Of a stretch of DNA of 64,000 nt, positions 44,465 through 53,962 are shown piece by piece. Origin of the DNA: Pseudoxanthomonas sp. YR558. GTDB lineage: Bacteria; Pseudomonadota; Gammaproteobacteria; Xanthomonadales; Xanthomonadaceae. Position 1 is the first letter of the stretch, and each line of letters begins with the position of its first letter. The stretch covers positions 1 to 64,000 of the forward strand of contig NZ_FPCI01000002.1 of assembly GCF_900116385.1 (NCBI RefSeq), in the 5' to 3' direction. The notes beneath the pieces were generated by a model that ran no database searches, was not told the DNA's origin, and worked only from the letters and a program-made list of their open reading frames with translations. Made by a program: the position numbers and the translations under genes.

Positions 44465-45106
44465 ATGTCGCAACCTACCAACGCCCGTCTCGGCTTCCTG
44501 CCCAACCTGATCTTCGCTTCACGCTGGTTGCAGCTGCCGCTGTATCTGGGGCTGATCATCGCGCAGGGTGTCTACGTGTTCCTGTTTCTCAAGGAGCTCA
44601 AGCACCTGGTGATGGACGCGAACAGCCTCACCGAGCAGGGCATCATGCTGCTGGTGCTGGGCCTGATCGACGTGGTGATGATCTCCAACCTGCTGGTCAT
44701 GGTGATCGTCGGCGGCTACGAGACTTTCGTGTCGCGCCTGCGCCTGGAAGGACACCCGGACCAGCCCGAATGGCTGAGCCACGTGAACGCGTCGGTGCTG
44801 AAGGTCAAGCTGGCGATGGCGATCATCGGCATTTCGTCGGTCCACCTGTTGAAGACCTTCATCGGCGCGGGTGAGCTTGGCCTGCCGCTGTGCGGCTCGC
44901 CGGATCACCTCGCCTCGCTCGATGCCGTCGCAAACGCGGTGAAGGCGGGGTATGCGATGGCCGCCTCCAAGTGCACGTCGGTCACCACCACGGCGGTGAT
45001 GTGGCAGACCATCATCCACGGCGCCTTCATCCTGTCCGCGATCGGCATCGCCTATACCGACAGGATCATGAGCAACGGCGCGCCCGCCAAGCACGCCGCG
45101 CACTGA
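44465..45106 (+). CDS. UPF0114 (YqhA-like) membrane protein
   Basis: This 213-residue protein has four hydrophobic segments (about 14-40, 54-78, 108-128 and 180-198). It carries the family motifs RWLQLPLYLGLIIAQGVYVF and DVVMISNLLVMVIVGGYETF. It is longer than E. coli YqhA because of a cysteine-containing insert (PLCGSPDHLASLD; MAASKCTSVTTTAVMWQ) before the last helix. It is an inner-membrane protein of unknown function. The start is ATG 44465. Confidence 0.88.
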   Translation: MSQPTNARLGFLPNLIFASRWLQLPLYLGLIIAQGVYVFLFLKELKHLVMDANSLTEQGIMLLVLGLIDVVMISNLLVMVIVGGYETFVSRLRLEGHPDQPEWLSHVNASVLKVKLAMAIIGISSVHLLKTFIGAGELGLPLCGSPDHLASLDAVANAVKAGYAMAASKCTSVTTTAVMWQTIIHGAFILSAIGIAYTDRIMSNGAPAKHAAH

Positions 45107-45110
45107 TCCC

Positions 45111-45611
45111 GTGGCGGCCGAGGCGCTGATCCGCGACGCGAACGAGGGCGACATCGACGCCATCGTGGCGCTGAACGCGGCGGAAGTCCGCCACACCAGC
45201 CCGATGGACGCGGACAGGACGCGCGTGCTGGCGTCGTTGGCTGCCTACCATCGCGTCGCCGACGTCGAAGGCCGCGTCGCGGCCTTCCTGCTGGCGATGC
45301 GCGCCGGCGCGGACTACCGCAACGACAACTTTGCCTGGTTCGCCGCGCGCTACCCGGATTTCCTGTACGTGGACCGCATCGTCGTGGACGCGTCGGTCCA
45401 GGGCCTGCGGTTGGGCTCGGCGCTGTACGGCGACCTGTTCGCCTTCGCCCGCGCACAGGGCATCCCGCGCATCGTCTGCGAGTTCAACGTGGTGCCGCCG
45501 AACGAGCCCTCGCGCCTGTTCCATGCCCGCCACGGTTTCGTCGAAGCGGGCAGTCAATGGCTCGACGGTGGCCGCAAACAGGTCTCGATGCAGGTCGCCG
45601 AGCTCGCTTGA
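45111..45611 (+). CDS. GNAT-family N-acetyltransferase
   Basis: This 166-residue protein has the GNAT fold with the acetyl-CoA region VDRIVVDASVQGLRLGSALY (about 86-105) in place of the usual Q/RxxGxG/A. C-terminal NVVPPNEPSRLFHARHGFVE completes the fold. The substrate is unknown. The start is a GTG 4 bp after the UPF0114 stop, so the two genes form a unit. Confidence 0.85.
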   Translation: MAAEALIRDANEGDIDAIVALNAAEVRHTSPMDADRTRVLASLAAYHRVADVEGRVAAFLLAMRAGADYRNDNFAWFAARYPDFLYVDRIVVDASVQGLRLGSALYGDLFAFARAQGIPRIVCEFNVVPPNEPSRLFHARHGFVEAGSQWLDGGRKQVSMQVAELA

Positions 45612-45660
45612 GCCGTACGCCGTCTCAGGCCCTGGGCGGCGCAGGCCGTAAAATGGGCGG

Positions 45661-47853
45661 ATGGATGTCTCCCACCTGCTCGACCACCTGAATCCGGCCC
45701 AGCGCGAGGCCGTCTCCGCCCCGCCGGGCCATTACCTCGTCCTCGCCGGCGCCGGCTCCGGCAAGACCCGCGTGCTGACGCACCGCATCGCCTGGCTGAA
45801 CGAAGTTCACGGCGTACCCGCGCACGGCATCCTCGCGGTGACCTTCACCAACAAGGCCGCCGGCGAAATGCGCGCGCGCGCCGACATGCAGCTGCGCACC
45901 GGCAGCCGCGGGATGTGGATCGGCACCTTCCACGGCCTGGCGCACCGGCTGCTGCGCCTGCACTGGCAGGAAGCGAAGCTGCCGGAGACCTTCCAGGTGC
46001 TGGACAGCGACGACCAGCAGCGGCTGGTCAAGCGCGTGGTACAGGGCATGGAGCTGGACGAGGCCAAGTACCCACCCAAGCAGCTCGCCTGGTGGATCAA
46101 CGAGCAGAAGGACGAAGGCCGTCGTCCGGAGCACCTCCAGCCCGCGCCCAACGACGACTGGCTGGACGTACGCCGGCAGGTCTATGCGGGCTACCAGGAG
46201 CGCTGCGACCGCGCCGGGTTGGTGGACTTCGCGGAACTGCTGCTGCGTGCGCACGAAGTGCTTCGCGACACGCCCGCCTTGCTGGCGCACTACCGCGCAC
46301 GGTTCCGGCAGATCCTGGTGGACGAATTCCAGGACACCAACGCCATCCAGTACGCGTTCGTGCGGGTGCTTGCGGGCGACACGGGCCAGGTCTTCGTGGT
46401 CGGCGACGACGACCAGAGCATCTACGGCTGGCGCGGCGCGAAAGTCGAGAACATGCAGCAGTTCCTGCGCGACTATCCCAGCGCGCAGACGATCCGGCTG
46501 GAACAGAACTACAGGTCCAGCGCCAACATCCTGGGCGCGGCGAACGCGGTGATCGCGCACAACCCCGGCCGCATCGGCAAGCAGCTGTGGACCGATACCG
46601 GCGATGGCGAACCGATCGATCTGTACGCCGCCTACAACGAGATGGACGAAGCGCGCTTCGTCGTCGAGCGCATCCGGCAATGGGTGCGCGAGGGCGGCAG
46701 CCTGGGCGACGCGGCCATCCTGTATCGCAGCAACGCGCAGTCGCGGGCTTTCGAAGAGGCGCTGCTGTCGGAGCAGCTGCCATACCGCGTGTACGGCGGC
46801 ATGCGCTTCTTCGAACGCGCCGAAATCAAGGACGCGCTGGCCTATCTGCGCCTCGTCGCCAATCGCGCCGATGACGCCGCGTTCGAGCGCGCGGTCAACA
46901 CGCCGGCACGCGGCATCGGCGAGCGCACGCTGGATGAAGTCCGCCGGCTGGCGCGCGGCGCGCGCGTGTCGCTGTGGGGCGCGGCCATGCTGGCCACGCA
47001 GGGCACGGAACTGGCCGGGCGCGCGCGCAACGCGCTGGCTGCGTTCCTGTCGCTGGTCGAGCAACTGGCCGGCGAGACCGCGGACATGGATCTCGCCGAG
47101 CGCGTGGACCATGTGCTGGTGCGCTCGGGCCTGCGCGAGCATTGGGCGAAGGAGAGCCGCGGCGGGCTCGATTCCGAATCCCGCACCGAGAACCTGGACG
47201 AGCTCGTGTCGGTGGCCTCGCGTTTCGTGCGCCGCATCGACGACGACGAAACGACCGAAGGCATGAGCGAGCTGGTCGCCTTCCTGTCCTACGCGGCGCT
47301 GGAGGCCGGCGAAGGCCAGGTGGAGGCGGGCGAAGACGGCGTGCAGCTGATGACGCTGCACTCGGCCAAGGGCCTGGAATTCCCACTGGTGTTCCTGGTC
47401 GGGCTGGAAGAGGGCTTGTTTCCCAGCAACCGTTCGCTCGACGAGAGCGGCCGGCTGGAAGAAGAGCGGCGCCTGGCGTACGTCGGCATCACCCGCGCCC
47501 GACAGAAGCTCGTACTGACGTTCGCCGAGGCGCGTCGCCTGCACGGCCAGGACATGTACGGCATCCCGTCGCGGTTCCTCCGCGAGATTCCCGCGTCGCT
47601 GGTGAGCGAAGTGCGCCCGCGCGTGCAGGTCAGCCGCGCGGCACCGGGATTCGCCAGCCGTGCAGTCGCGGGCCACGCCAGCCTGGAGACGCCGGGCCTC
47701 AAGCTGGGCCAGACGGTCACCCATGCCAAGTTCGGCCATGGCGTGGTGACCGACTACGAAGGCAGCGGCGCGCATGCGCGCGTGCAGGTCAACTTCGACA
47801 GCGAGGGCAGCAAGTGGTTGGTGCTGGCTTACGCGAACCTGCAGGCGGTCTGA
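45661..47853 (+). CDS. uvrD: DNA helicase II (UvrD)
   Basis: This 730-residue SF1A helicase has the Q motif LNPAQREAV, Walker A LAGAGSGKTRVLTHRI, motif Ia GILAVTFTNKAAGEM, motif II ILVDEFQDTNAIQY, motif III VFVVGDDDQSIYGWRGA, motif IV RLEQNYRSS and motifs V/VI (LMTLHSAKGLEFPLVFLVGL; EEERRLAYVGITRARQKL). It unwinds DNA 3' to 5' in mismatch and nucleotide-excision repair. A C-terminal Tudor-like part (GQTVTHAKFGHGVV) binds UvrB or RNA polymerase in other UvrDs. Confidence 0.96.
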   Translation: MDVSHLLDHLNPAQREAVSAPPGHYLVLAGAGSGKTRVLTHRIAWLNEVHGVPAHGILAVTFTNKAAGEMRARADMQLRTGSRGMWIGTFHGLAHRLLRLHWQEAKLPETFQVLDSDDQQRLVKRVVQGMELDEAKYPPKQLAWWINEQKDEGRRPEHLQPAPNDDWLDVRRQVYAGYQERCDRAGLVDFAELLLRAHEVLRDTPALLAHYRARFRQILVDEFQDTNAIQYAFVRVLAGDTGQVFVVGDDDQSIYGWRGAKVENMQQFLRDYPSAQTIRLEQNYRSSANILGAANAVIAHNPGRIGKQLWTDTGDGEPIDLYAAYNEMDEARFVVERIRQWVREGGSLGDAAILYRSNAQSRAFEEALLSEQLPYRVYGGMRFFERAEIKDALAYLRLVANRADDAAFERAVNTPARGIGERTLDEVRRLARGARVSLWGAAMLATQGTELAGRARNALAAFLSLVEQLAGETADMDLAERVDHVLVRSGLREHWAKESRGGLDSESRTENLDELVSVASRFVRRIDDDETTEGMSELVAFLSYAALEAGEGQVEAGEDGVQLMTLHSAKGLEFPLVFLVGLEEGLFPSNRSLDESGRLEEERRLAYVGITRARQKLVLTFAEARRLHGQDMYGIPSRFLREIPASLVSEVRPRVQVSRAAPGFASRAVAGHASLETPGLKLGQTVTHAKFGHGVVTDYEGSGAHARVQVNFDSEGSKWLVLAYANLQAV

Positions 47854-47861
47854 TCGACCGA

Positions 47862-47875
47862 TTGATCCAGATCAC
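47862..47875 (+). promoter_or_regulatory. FNR/Anr-type operator upstream of the universal stress protein gene
   Basis: TTGATCCAGATCAC matches the FNR/Anr consensus TTGATNNNNATCAA at 9 of 10 specific positions. Its centre is 41.5 bp from the start predicted by the TGTAAT box at 47898-47903, which is the class II activator position. This supports oxygen-responsive activation. Confidence 0.68.
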
Positions 47876-47897
47876 GGCGGGCTAAGCCCGCCGGGCG

Positions 47898-47903
47898 TGT
47901 AAT
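47898..47903 (+). promoter_or_regulatory. Candidate -10 box of the universal stress protein gene
   Basis: TGTAAT agrees with TATAAT at 5 of 6 positions. No -35 is visible at 17 bp, as expected if the FNR-type site at 47862-47875 replaces it. Predicted start near 47910. Confidence 0.55.
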
Positions 47904-47932
47904 GGCCGCATCCCATCGTGATGAGGTGCGGC

Positions 47933-48379
47933 ATGTACCGGCATATCCTGATCGCCACCGACGGCTCCGAGCTGGCCGGCAAGGGCGTGGAACATGGCCT
48001 GACCCTGGCGGCGCGCCTGCAGGCGCGCGCGACCGTGCTGACCGTCAGCGAGCCCATCAACACCGGGTTCGACGACGCGCTGGGGTGGAGCGCCATCGGC
48101 ACCTCGCTGCCGGAATTCCAGACGGCCCGTGAAGAAACCGCACGCAAGGTGCTGGCGGGCGCATCCGCCCAGGCGGGCGGCATCGGCGTGGACGCGGCCA
48201 CGCTGCACGTCGCCGAGCGCTACGCTGCAGAGGCCATCGTGGAGACCGCGGAACGCCAGGGTTGCGACCTGATCGTGATGGCATCGCACGGGCGACGCGC
48301 GCTGGGGCGTCTGCTGCTGGGCAGCCAGACCAGTGAAGTGCTGGCCCGCTGCGGCGTGCCGGTGCTGGTGATCCGCTGA
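47933..48379 (+). CDS. Universal stress protein (UspA family)
   Basis: This 148-residue protein opens MYRHILIATDGSELAGKGVE and ends DLIVMASHGRRALGRLLLGS with TSEVLARCGVPVLVIR, the ATP-binding half of the fold. It is cytoplasmic and may bind ATP. The ATG at 47933 has GAGG 6 nt upstream; a GTG at 47918 and an ATG at 47921 are also in frame. The upstream FNR-like site suggests induction at low oxygen, typical for Usp genes in Pseudomonas. Confidence 0.9.
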   Translation: MYRHILIATDGSELAGKGVEHGLTLAARLQARATVLTVSEPINTGFDDALGWSAIGTSLPEFQTAREETARKVLAGASAQAGGIGVDAATLHVAERYAAEAIVETAERQGCDLIVMASHGRRALGRLLLGSQTSEVLARCGVPVLVIR

Positions 48380-48389
48380 GCGCGGACCG

Positions 48390-48698
48390 TCACCAGCCGT
48401 AGAGCTTCCAGTACACCGGCGAGATGTCGCTATTGTCCTTGCTCTTGTCCAGGCGGCCGTCGCCGTCGGAGTCGTACAGGTAATAGGGCGCGCCGCGCGA
48501 CGGCGTGACCTTGACCATGCGCAGATTGCCGCTCACGCGGTATTCCTCGATGGTGTCGCCGTTCTTCTCGGTGCGCACCGCGACCTGGGCGTTGGCGAGA
48601 TCGACGCCGGTCGGTGCGTTGGCGCCGCCGGTAGAGGCGCACCCGGCCACGGCCAGCACGCAGGACAGCAGCAGGGCGCGTTTCAGCGAGCGGGTCAT
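48390..48698 (-). CDS. DUF2782 lipoprotein
   Basis: This 102-residue protein has a lipobox (LAVAGCAST, Cys20) and a small beta domain (VRTEKNGDTIEEYRVSGNLR; MVKVTPSRGAPYYLYDSDGD) that marks the DUF2782 family. Gammaproteobacterial members sit next to polA, as here. It is probably tethered to the outer or inner membrane, facing the periplasm. It is divergent from polA. Confidence 0.85.
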   Translation of the reverse strand: MTRSLKRALLLSCVLAVAGCASTGGANAPTGVDLANAQVAVRTEKNGDTIEEYRVSGNLRMVKVTPSRGAPYYLYDSDGDGRLDKSKDNSDISPVYWKLYGW

Positions 48699-48792
48699 GG
48701 GGGCATCCTGGCGGGGGCAGTGACCGGATTATGCGCCCAACGCGTGGTGCGCGCGTGACGCCCGTCCGGGAGGCGCGGCGTAGAATGCGGGC

Positions 48793-51558
48793 ATGACACG
48801 ACTCGTACTGATCGACGGTTCCAGCTACCTGTTCCGCGCTTTCCACGCGCTGCCTCCGCTCACCAACGCACACGGCGAACCGACCGGTGCGCTGTTCGGC
48901 GTGGTCAACATGCTGCGCGCGACGCTGAAGGAGAAGCCGGACTATGTGGCCTTCGTGCTGGATGCCAGTGGCCCGACGTTCCGCGACGAGCTCTACGCGG
49001 ATTACAAGGCGAACCGTCCGCCCATGCCGGAAGACTTGCGCGCGCAGGTCGAACCCATGCGACGCATCGTCCAGGCGCTCGGCTTCCCGCTGCTGTGCAT
49101 CGACGGGGTCGAGGCCGACGACGTGATCGGCACGCTGGCATTGCAAGGTGCGGCGCAGGGGATGGAGGTGACCATCTCCACCAGCGACAAGGACTTCGCC
49201 CAACTGGTGCGTCCGGGCGTAGCGCTGGTCAATACGATGAGCGGCAGCCGTTTGGACTCCACCGAGTCCGTGATGGAAAAGTTCGGCGTGCGACCGGACC
49301 AGATCGTCGATTTCCTCGCCCTGATGGGCGATACCGTCGACAACGTGCCCGGCGTGGAGAAATGCGGCCCCAAGACGGCGGCGAAGTGGCTGGGCGAGTA
49401 CGGCACGCTCGACGCGATCATCGACAAGGCCGGCGACATCAAGGGCAAGATCGGCGAAAACCTGCGCGCCGCCTTGCCGCGCCTGCCGTTGAACCGCACG
49501 CTGGTGACCATCAAGACCGATGTGGCGCTGGACGGCGGCCCGGAGACGCTTCCGCTACGCGACCGCCATGTCGAAGCGCTGCGCGAACTCTACGCGCGCT
49601 ACGGCTTCAACCAGGCGTTGAAGGAACTTGAGGGCGGTGCGCCCGATGCGACGTCCGTCGCGGAGAAGGAGCCAGGACGAGCCCGCGGCACGGGGCGCGT
49701 CGCGCCGGCGTCGAGCGACGAAGGTCCGGTGGATCCCTCGCTGGGCGTGGCGGGCGAGTACGCGGCCGTGACCGAATCCGCACAGCTCGACGCGCTGGTC
49801 GCGGAGCTGCGCGCGGCCGACGAATTCGCGTTCGACACCGAGACCGACAGCCTCGATCCGATGCAAGCCCGTTTGGTCGGCCTGAGTTTCGCCACCGAGA
49901 CCGGCAAGGCCGTGTACGTGCCGGTCGGACACGACTATCCCGGCGCGCCGCCACAGCTCGATCGCACCCGTGTGCTGGACGCGCTCGCGCCGGTGCTGTG
50001 CGATCCGGCGAAGCGCAAGCTGGGCCAGCATGGCAAATACGACCTGCATGTGCTGCGCCGGCATGGCGTGGACGTGCAGGGCTATGCCGACGACACGATG
50101 CTGGAGAGTTTCGTGCTGAACTCCGGCAGCAACCGCCACGACATGGACAGTCTGGCCAAGCGCTTCCTCGGCTACGACACGATCAAGTACGAGGAGGTGG
50201 CTGGAAAAGGCGCCAAGCAGATCCCGTTCTCGCAGGTGGCGGTCGACGACGCCACCCGCTACGCCGCCGAGGATGCCGACATCACCCTGCGCCTGCATCG
50301 GGCGATCGCGCCCAGGCTGGCGGAGGAGCCGGGACTGGAAAGCGTGTACCGCGATATCGAGATGCCGCTGGTGCCGGTGCTGGCGCGCATCGAGGCCAAC
50401 GGCGTGAGGATCGATGGCGACGAGCTTCGCCGCCAGAGCGCCGATCTGTCCAAACGCATGCTGGCCGCGCAGCAGAAAGCGACCGAGCTCGCGGGGCGCA
50501 CCTTCAACCTCGATTCGCCGAAGCAGTTGCAGGCGCTGCTGTTCGACGAGCTCAAGCTGCCGGTGCTGGTGAAGACGCCCACCGGCCAGCCCAGCACGAA
50601 CGAAGAAGCGCTCGAGGCCATCGCCGACCAGCACGAGCTGCCGCGCGTGATACTGGAGTACCGCGGCCTGGCCAAGCTGCGCAGCACCTATACCGACAAG
50701 CTGCCGGAGATGGTCAATCCCGATACCGGTCGCGTTCACACCAGCTACCACCAGGCCGGCGCCGCGACCGGACGGCTGTCGTCCACCGATCCGAACCTGC
50801 AGAACATCCCGATCCGCACCGAAGACGGGCGCCGCATCCGCAAGGCCTTCGTCGCACCCGCGGGCCGCAAGCTGGTGGCATGCGACTACTCGCAGATCGA
50901 GCTACGCATCATGGCCCACCTGTCGCAGGACCCGGGGCTGGTGCGCGCGTTCGAATCCGGCGCCGACATCCACAAGGCGACGGCGGCGGAAGTGTTCGGC
51001 CGCAAGCTGGAAGACGTGACCGGCAACGAGCGCCGTGCCGCGAAGGCGATCAACTTCGGCCTGATGTACGGCATGAGCGCGTTCGGCCTGGCGCGGCAGC
51101 TGGGCATCGGTCGCGGTGAGGCACAGGATTACATCGCGCTCTACTTCAGCCGCTACCCGGGCGTGCGCGACTACATGGAGCGCACGCGCCAGCAGGCGCG
51201 CGAGCATGGGTTCGTCGAAACCGTGTTCGGCCGGCGGCTGTACCTCGAGTACATCAACAAGGGCACGCAGGGCCAGCGTGCGGGTGCTGAGCGCGCCGCG
51301 ATCAACGCGCCCATGCAGGGTACCGCCGCGGACATCATCAAGCGCGCGATGATCGGCGTGGACGCGTGGCTGGCCGGCCACCGCGAGCGCGCCCTGATGA
51401 TCCTGCAGGTGCACGACGAACTGGTGTTCGAGGCCGACGCGGACTTCGTTCCGACGTTGCTGGAGGAAGCGACCACCCGAATGGCGGCGGCCGCGCAATT
51501 GAGCGTTCCGCTGGTGGTGGATAGCGGGGTCGGCGACAACTGGGAAGAGGCCCATTAG
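48793..51558 (+). CDS. polA: DNA polymerase I
   Basis: This 921-residue protein has three domains. The first is a 5'-3' exonuclease (1-290, with DASGPTFRDELYADYKANRP and DDVIGTL). The second is a 3'-5' exonuclease with intact metal-binding residues (FDTETDSL; GQHGKYDLHVL; YAAEDADITLRL), so proofreading should be retained. The third is a family A polymerase (DYSQIELRIMAHLS; KAINFGLMYGMSAFGLA; LQVHDELVFEAD). It fills gaps in repair and removes RNA primers. The stop is followed by a 363-bp intergenic region with an sX13-like RNA. Confidence 0.97.
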   Translation: MTRLVLIDGSSYLFRAFHALPPLTNAHGEPTGALFGVVNMLRATLKEKPDYVAFVLDASGPTFRDELYADYKANRPPMPEDLRAQVEPMRRIVQALGFPLLCIDGVEADDVIGTLALQGAAQGMEVTISTSDKDFAQLVRPGVALVNTMSGSRLDSTESVMEKFGVRPDQIVDFLALMGDTVDNVPGVEKCGPKTAAKWLGEYGTLDAIIDKAGDIKGKIGENLRAALPRLPLNRTLVTIKTDVALDGGPETLPLRDRHVEALRELYARYGFNQALKELEGGAPDATSVAEKEPGRARGTGRVAPASSDEGPVDPSLGVAGEYAAVTESAQLDALVAELRAADEFAFDTETDSLDPMQARLVGLSFATETGKAVYVPVGHDYPGAPPQLDRTRVLDALAPVLCDPAKRKLGQHGKYDLHVLRRHGVDVQGYADDTMLESFVLNSGSNRHDMDSLAKRFLGYDTIKYEEVAGKGAKQIPFSQVAVDDATRYAAEDADITLRLHRAIAPRLAEEPGLESVYRDIEMPLVPVLARIEANGVRIDGDELRRQSADLSKRMLAAQQKATELAGRTFNLDSPKQLQALLFDELKLPVLVKTPTGQPSTNEEALEAIADQHELPRVILEYRGLAKLRSTYTDKLPEMVNPDTGRVHTSYHQAGAATGRLSSTDPNLQNIPIRTEDGRRIRKAFVAPAGRKLVACDYSQIELRIMAHLSQDPGLVRAFESGADIHKATAAEVFGRKLEDVTGNERRAAKAINFGLMYGMSAFGLARQLGIGRGEAQDYIALYFSRYPGVRDYMERTRQQAREHGFVETVFGRRLYLEYINKGTQGQRAGAERAAINAPMQGTAADIIKRAMIGVDAWLAGHRERALMILQVHDELVFEADADFVPTLLEEATTRMAAAAQLSVPLVVDSGVGDNWEEAH

Positions 51559-51732
51559 CCGCGACTGAAAACGTTTTCCCTTCCGGAACATGGGCTTGCG
51601 AAACGTTCAGGGAAACCCTGTCAGGTATATTTGTATACCGATCAGTTCAATAAACTGAATTCCTCCTGAATCTTACGGTTTTTTAACCGGAATCTTCACG
51701 AACCATCCATGTGCGGAGTGGTCATATAGCTC

Positions 51733-51860
51733 GCGACAGATGCAACGTCTGTCGCTGATCTCTCCCATCCCCTGGAGCGATCTCCCCCGGAGCGACGACC
51801 CCTCCCCAGGTCCCGCTCCCCTGGCCCCGCCGATCTCCCCCTGGTCTGCGGGGCTTTTTA
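51733..51860 (+). ncRNA. sX13: sX13-like small RNA downstream of polA
   Basis: An untranslated segment between polA and the DUF421 gene folds into three hairpins: GCGACAGA-tgcaacg-TCTGTCGC (51733-51755), CCAGG-tcccgctcc-CCTGG (51806-51824), and a terminator GCCCCGC / GCGGGGC (51824-51830 and 51848-51854) followed by TTTTTATT. The loops and linkers are C-rich (CTCCC, CCCC, TCCCCC). From memory, the Xanthomonas sRNA sX13 lies beside polA, is about 115 nt, and uses C-rich loops to bind G-rich (Shine-Dalgarno-like) mRNA sites, so location and structure agree. The 5' end is estimated; CATATAG at 51723 could be the -10. The remaining intergenic DNA (51559-51720) is AT-rich with GGTTTTTTAACC-type hairpins and no gene. 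Confidence 0.72.
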
Positions 51861-51921
51861 TTGCCTGTCGTTTGCCCCGACCTGCGCTACCGTGCGCGCA
51901 CTCCCTCCTGCCGGGTGACGC

Positions 51922-52434
51922 ATGAGCGCTCCGTTCGACCAGATGTTCCAGCTGGCCATGCCCTGGTGGGCCTTCGTGCTCCGCGCGTGCGTGGTGTACT
52001 TCATCCTGCTGGGGATGATCCGTCTGTCGGGCAAGCGCACGATGGGCCAGTTCACCCCGTTCGACATGCTGCTGGTCGTGCTGCTCGGCAACGCCGTACA
52101 GAACGCGCTGCTCGGCGAAGACACCTCCGTGGGCGGCGGCCTGCTGCTGGCGGCCACGCTCATCACCCTGAACTGGTTCGTCGGTCTCGTATCCGCTCGA
52201 TCGCCGCGGGTGGAGCGTTGGGTGGAAGGCGCGCCCGTGCTGCTGGCGCGCGACGGCCAGGTCTATCGCGACGTGCTGCGCCGCGAACTGATCAGCCGTG
52301 AGGACTTCGAGAAGGCGATGCGCGAAGCCGGCTGCCTGGACATGGCCGATATTCGGCTCGCCGTGCTGGAGAACAACGGACACATCACGCTGGTGGCGCG
52401 ACAGGATCCGAAGACCGAGGTGGGAACGACCTGA
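51922..52434 (+). CDS. DUF421 (YetF-like) membrane protein
   Basis: This 170-residue protein has three N-terminal helices (about 15-35, 46-62 and 69-90) with RLSGKRTMGQFTPFDMLLV, the DUF421 signature. The C-terminal cytoplasmic domain has LISREDFEKAMREAGCLDMADIRLAVLENNG, which matches the YetF/YcaP fold. It lies in the inner membrane and has no established function. It begins 62 bp after the sRNA terminator. Confidence 0.9.
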   Translation: MSAPFDQMFQLAMPWWAFVLRACVVYFILLGMIRLSGKRTMGQFTPFDMLLVVLLGNAVQNALLGEDTSVGGGLLLAATLITLNWFVGLVSARSPRVERWVEGAPVLLARDGQVYRDVLRRELISREDFEKAMREAGCLDMADIRLAVLENNGHITLVARQDPKTEVGTT

Positions 52435-52449
52435 GCCGCCGTCGCGGAT

Positions 52450-53379
52450 TCAGACCGCGTCGGTCAGCCAATCGCGCGGTCGCAGATAGTCGGCCAGACG
52501 CTGTTCGTCGCTGCCATCCTCCGGTGCGTAGCCGTATTCCCAGCGGACCAAGGGCGGCAGGCTCATGAGGATGGATTCGGCGCGCCCGCCACTCTGCAGG
52601 CCGAACAGCGTGCCGCGGTCGTAGACCAGGTTGAACTCCACGTAGCGGCCGCGCCGGTACAGCTGGAACTGTCGTTCGCGTTCGCCGTAGGGCGCATCCT
52701 TTCGGCGCGCGACGATGGGCAGGTACGCATCGAGGAAACCGTCGCCGACGGCGCGCAGGTAACCGAAATCGCGTTCGAAGTCCTCGCCCAGGTCGTCGAA
52801 GAACAGGCCACCCACGCCGCGCGTCTCGTTGCGATGCTTGAGGAAGAAGTACTCGTCGCACCAGCGCTTGTGGGCGTCGTAGCGCGATTGGCCGCCGTAC
52901 GGTCCGCACAGGTCGCGCGCGGTGCGATGCCAGTGCTGCACGTCTTCGTCGACCGGATAGAACGGGGTCAGGTCGAAGCCGCCGCCGAACCACCACGCCA
53001 CCGTTTCGCCATCGCGCTCGGCGCGGAAGTGGCGCACGTTCGCATGGGTTGTGGGCAGGTGCGGGTTGCGCGGGTGGAACACGAGCGATACGCCGACCGC
53101 GCGCCAGGATGCACCGGCGAGCTCGGGGCGATGCGCGGACGCGGACGGCGGCAGGCGATCGCCGGAGACATCGGAGAAGCCGATGCCGGCCTGCTCGAAC
53201 ACCGCGCCGTCGCGCAGGATGCGGGTGCGTCCACCGCCACGGATCGGCGATGCGTCGTCGGGTGCGCGGCTCCAGGCGTCTTCGTGGAAGCGCGCCCTCC
53301 CATCGGCCGCTTCGATGGCGGCGCAGATGCGGTCCTGCAGGTCGGTGAGGTAATCGCGGACGGGCGTGATGTCGTTCAT
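52450..53379 (-). CDS. hemF: Oxygen-dependent coproporphyrinogen III oxidase
   Basis: This 309-residue protein contains [17 protein letters not shown] and [18 protein letters not shown], the HemF active-site strings, and [20 protein letters not shown] at the end. It decarboxylates coproporphyrinogen III to protoporphyrinogen IX using O2 in heme synthesis. The ATG at 53379 ([11 protein letters not shown]) is chosen over 53388. It is last in an operon with the membrane protein and S9 peptidase upstream (gaps of 10 and 3 bp). Confidence 0.95.
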   Translation of the reverse strand: MNDITPVRDYLTDLQDRICAAIEAADGRARFHEDAWSRAPDDASPIRGGGRTRILRDGAVFEQAGIGFSDVSGDRLPPSASAHRPELAGASWRAVGVSLVFHPRNPHLPTTHANVRHFRAERDGETVAWWFGGGFDLTPFYPVDEDVQHWHRTARDLCGPYGGQSRYDAHKRWCDEYFFLKHRNETRGVGGLFFDDLGEDFERDFGYLRAVGDGFLDAYLPIVARRKDAPYGERERQFQLYRRGRYVEFNLVYDRGTLFGLQSGGRAESILMSLPPLVRWEYGYAPEDGSDEQRLADYLRPRDWLTDAV

Positions 53380-53389
53380 GCCGCGCATT

Positions 53390-53959
53390 CTACCGGGGCG
53401 GCTGCGTCCATCCGAACTCTACGCGCACGGCCGGACGGCACAGCTGCCACACGATCAGCGCGTGCAGCACGCCGAATACGAGAGCGGTCACCCAGGCCAT
53501 CGTCAACGACATCGCGCGCAACGACGCCAGTTCCGCCAGCAATGGCGCGGCGTCGGGCATCTGGGGCAGCCGGTCGAGCCAGGAGAACACGAGGTCGATC
53601 ACGGCGATGCCGGCGAAGTTGGCCAGCGCGCCCAGCACCATGAAGAGCACGAATCCCCACCACGCCCAAGCGCGCCGCCGAAGCAGGCCCACCGACACCG
53701 CCAGGAAGGCCACGCTCATTAAAAGGAAGACGACCGCAAGGGCGGTGATGTGGGACAACACCCACAGGGCGGATGCCGGTACCGGCTGCGTCGCGACGAA
53801 GTCGAGGAAGCGCGCGACCTCTTCGCCCCGCAGGATCACCAGTGCCGCCAGCACCTGCAGTGCCGCGTACAAGGTGGCGCCGGCGCCCACGACGATCGAC
53901 ACCTTCGCCATCACGGTGACGAAGGCGGAGCCGCTCGCGGTGGGCGATGCAGGACGCAT
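53390..53959 (-). CDS. Four-helix membrane protein of unknown function
   Basis: This 189-residue protein has four hydrophobic stretches (about 13-43, 64-90, 98-122 and 148-172), short polar loops and a final tail [15 protein letters not shown]. It sits between the S9 peptidase and hemF with gaps of only 3 and 10 bp, so it is co-transcribed. Sequence alone does not assign a family. Confidence 0.65.
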   Translation of the reverse strand: MRPASPTASGSAFVTVMAKVSIVVGAGATLYAALQVLAALVILRGEEVARFLDFVATQPVPASALWVLSHITALAVVFLLMSVAFLAVSVGLLRRRAWAWWGFVLFMVLGALANFAGIAVIDLVFSWLDRLPQMPDAAPLLAELASLRAMSLTMAWVTALVFGVLHALIVWQLCRPAVRVEFGWTQPPR

Positions 53960-53962
53960 GGC

